Shown here piece by piece: positions 62,177 to 64,000 of a DNA stretch of 64,000 nucleotides. The notes beneath the pieces are model-generated. The model had not been told where the DNA came from, ran no database searches, and saw nothing but the letters and a program-made list of their open reading frames with translations. Each line of letters starts with the position of its first letter. Position 1 is the stretch's first letter. This DNA comes from JAFGDI01 sp963667715. Lineage in GTDB: Bacteria > Planctomycetota > Phycisphaerae > Sedimentisphaerales > SM23-30. The stretch spans positions 186,001 through 250,000 of the forward strand of contig OY763926.1 in the NCBI GenBank assembly GCA_963667715.1, read 5' to 3'. Made by a program: the position numbers and the translations under genes.

Positions 62177-63996
62177 TTGTAGGTTGGTTTTTGGGGTTGG
62201 GATGGCCAGTAGAGACGGTCTTGCCATGTGGCGTTGTTGTTGGTCATGTCGTCGCCGTAGCTGTATAGTATGAAGTCGTTGTCTGTAGTTTTGTATATAA
62301 GTGTGGTGTCGCTGTAGGGGTCTGTTGGTATCTGGTCGATATAGCCGGAGGTTTGTAGAGTTTGCAGGGAGTCGGGTAGTTTGTTATTTGCCAGCTGGTA
62401 TTTTTTGATCGCGATAATAGTTGCTGTTGCCTGTATTTCTGAGATGCCGTTGTAGGTGATATCTCGCATGCGGGAATAATAGCCGCATTGATTACGCATT
62501 ATATCGTTACTTAGAATTATCTTATTGATCTCAATTCTGGCGTTAGTGTCGGTGTATTCATATTCAAATGGTGTTAGTTGTTTGCTCTGGTCCAGGAGTT
62601 TCATTATTTGTTCATTAGCGTTTATAATCTGCTTCTCTGACGGGCCAAACATTGAGATATGTGCCATAGCGAATTTGTTACGAATTTCAGGTCTTCTGTC
62701 TTTGGTTTCGGTGGTGAGCAGACCATGCCAGGCGAGGTGGCCGCTGCCGTTTTTTGAAGGAGAGAAGCTTCTCTGTAGAGTGTCATAAAAGTACAGGTTA
62801 CTACCTGCATATGAAATTGTCATTGGTGTATCGGCCATGCTATTTATTATGCTTGTGAGTGTTTCCAGATTGGCGCTGTTGGGGTTAGAGTTTTTTAATA
62901 GCATTCTGGATAGTACAGCTGCTTTAGATCGGTAGCTGATGGTGACGATTTGTTCGATAAGCAGGCTGTTTTCTGACCAAAGCTGGTTGGCCATTTTGTT
63001 TATGCTATCTATGTGTTGGATCGCTTGAGTGGTATTGCCGTCGGCGATGTTTACGATGGTGCTGCAATAGAGCAGGTAAAAGATATTTCTCATATTGCTC
63101 AGGTCGGGGAGCTGTACAAAGAATGCTCCATTATCGGCTTTTCGTTCGATATAATAATAGGGTAGCTCGACGGCGGATTCTATAGTAGTCAGAGCCTGGC
63201 TATTGGCTTTTGTCCACAGGCGATATTGTTCTATAACTTCGCTGTCGGGGAAGATGTCTTTGTTGTAGTTTCTGAATGTGTCCGGGATAGGTGATATTAT
63301 ATTTTCTAACTGTTGGTATATTGGGAATGAGTTGTTTGCCTGTGTGAAGTTTTCTGGTATGCGGTTTTGGTTATATATTTTAACATAATCTATATCTGCT
63401 ACGGGTGTGACGGTTGCGTAGTAGGTGAGCTTGAGGGCGAAGAATAATAATACAGCTGCGCAGCCGAGAAGGATGCGGTTGCATATCTTGTATGACTCTG
63501 TGCAGATTACTTTGAGAGCAATTATAAAGAGCAGCCATTGGGCGGCGGCGATATATGGAAATGGTTTGAAAATATTCTTGTAGCTTGAAAGTGAGAGGGT
63601 GTCGTTACGGAATATTTCGGGTAGTTTGTATGTGTCGTGTATTATTACAATTGCCACGAGAGAGAACACGACTATCAGCAGGTTGGTCAGTAGTGAAAGT
63701 AAATGATGCTTGCGCGTGAGCAGTTTTGTGAAAAGAGCAATTGGGATAACTGCGGTCATCATTATCCAGCCGAGTATGACATCGTTATATTTTAGATATA
63801 TATTTCTGAAGATGTGTATCTTGTCCGGTAGGGTGTCAATTAGTATGTAGTTTAGGCCGGCTATTATAGTGCCAACGATAAGGGTTAGGATAGCTGATAA
63901 GGTGGCGATGATAAGTGCGGCCCGGAAGCGTTCTTTGCGTCCGCCGGCGGTGAGGTGTGTTGAGTCGATGTTGAGGTTGACCCTGGCGGCGGTCAT
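62173..63996 (-). CDS. Multi-pass membrane protein of unknown function (may continue past the window edge)
   Basis: At least 607 residues. About five membrane helices occupy the first 230 residues (ALIIATLSAILTLIVGTIIAG, VILGWIMMTAVIPIALF, LLTNLLIVVFSLVAIVII, WLLFIIALKVI, ILLGCAAVLLFFAL). A large soluble region follows. It ends with a domain typical of planctomycete proteins: AIKKYQLANNKLPDSLQTL...IPTDPYSDTTLIYK...FILYSYGDD. A start codon is present at 63996 but only four bases lie beyond it, so the true start may be outside. Function is unknown. Its stop codon lies inside a GAGACG palindrome. Confidence 0.72.
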   Translation of the reverse strand: MTAARVNLNIDSTHLTAGGRKERFRAALIIATLSAILTLIVGTIIAGLNYILIDTLPDKIHIFRNIYLKYNDVILGWIMMTAVIPIALFTKLLTRKHHLLSLLTNLLIVVFSLVAIVIIHDTYKLPEIFRNDTLSLSSYKNIFKPFPYIAAAQWLLFIIALKVICTESYKICNRILLGCAAVLLFFALKLTYYATVTPVADIDYVKIYNQNRIPENFTQANNSFPIYQQLENIISPIPDTFRNYNKDIFPDSEVIEQYRLWTKANSQALTTIESAVELPYYYIERKADNGAFFVQLPDLSNMRNIFYLLYCSTIVNIADGNTTQAIQHIDSINKMANQLWSENSLLIEQIVTISYRSKAAVLSRMLLKNSNPNSANLETLTSIINSMADTPMTISYAGSNLYFYDTLQRSFSPSKNGSGHLAWHGLLTTETKDRRPEIRNKFAMAHISMFGPSEKQIINANEQIMKLLDQSKQLTPFEYEYTDTNARIEINKIILSNDIMRNQCGYYSRMRDITYNGISEIQATATIIAIKKYQLANNKLPDSLQTLQTSGYIDQIPTDPYSDTTLIYKTTDNDFILYSYGDDMTNNNATWQDRLYWPSQPQKPTYK

Positions 63997-64000
63997 GGCG

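Overview
This 64 kb window looks like chromosomal DNA of a heterotrophic planctomycete of the class Phycisphaerae (Sedimentisphaerales-like). That placement is an inference from gene content. Four secreted proteins carry the dockerin-like tail or head with its W-L-x-D/N-C signature. There is a VPAPGA-type PEP-CTERM protein, LamG and lamin-tail surface proteins, GH3 and GH105 polysaccharide-degrading enzymes, and very repeat-rich intergenic DNA. No rRNA, tRNA or CRISPR array was recognised.

Layout. 0-13 kb (all +): the end of a secreted protein, a sensor histidine kinase with two periplasmic solute-binding domains behind a possible attenuator leader, a LamG/Ig surface protein, a GH3 beta-glucosidase/xylosidase, a GH105 unsaturated-uronyl hydrolase lipoprotein and an orphan DNA methyltransferase. 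14-22 kb: a 1247-residue internalin-like LRR protein, a PEP-CTERM protein and a TPR-PrsW intramembrane protease gene split by an apparent one-base deletion. 22-24 kb (-): a lipoprotein and an alpha/beta hydrolase lipoprotein, with three identical palindromes upstream. 24.5-32 kb: a type I restriction-modification locus, hsdM-hsdS-[2.5 kb cassette array]-hsdR. 32-38 kb (-): a GntR (YtrA-type) regulated ABC transporter operon and a lone solute-binding protein. 38.8-48 kb: nadB, a zinc-ribbon membrane protein, a lamin-tail/dockerin protein and a second LRR protein that is an inverted paralogue of the first. 48.5-51 kb: ilvB-ilvN and a coiled-coil lipoprotein. 52-64 kb: rny and a ymdB-type phosphodiesterase, a large AsmA-like envelope protein, a CapD/FlaA1-type nucleotide-sugar dehydratase and an unknown membrane protein reaching the window edge.

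Most striking region: between hsdS and hsdR lie seven diverged copies of the hsdS 3' end (about 42 codons each). They alternate with pairs of GTAG-headed palindromes in about 234-bp units. A REP-associated tyrosine transposase (RAYT) gene sits in the middle of this array. The stop codon of hsdS, and of each tail, lies inside the GTAG of the next palindrome. Related GTAG-headed hairpins lie at the 3' ends of many other genes here, so the RAYT and the array may be the source or partner of a genome-wide REP family.

Second window-wide pattern: nearly every long intergenic gap is built from the same set of short modules in a fixed order. All copies left of about 20.6 kb are in one orientation and all copies right of about 23.8 kb are in the other, whatever the direction of the neighbouring genes. 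The G/C strand bias flips in the same interval (C-rich + strand on the left, G-rich on the right, switching near 21.4 kb). This is the polarity expected at a replication origin, or at an inversion or assembly boundary.
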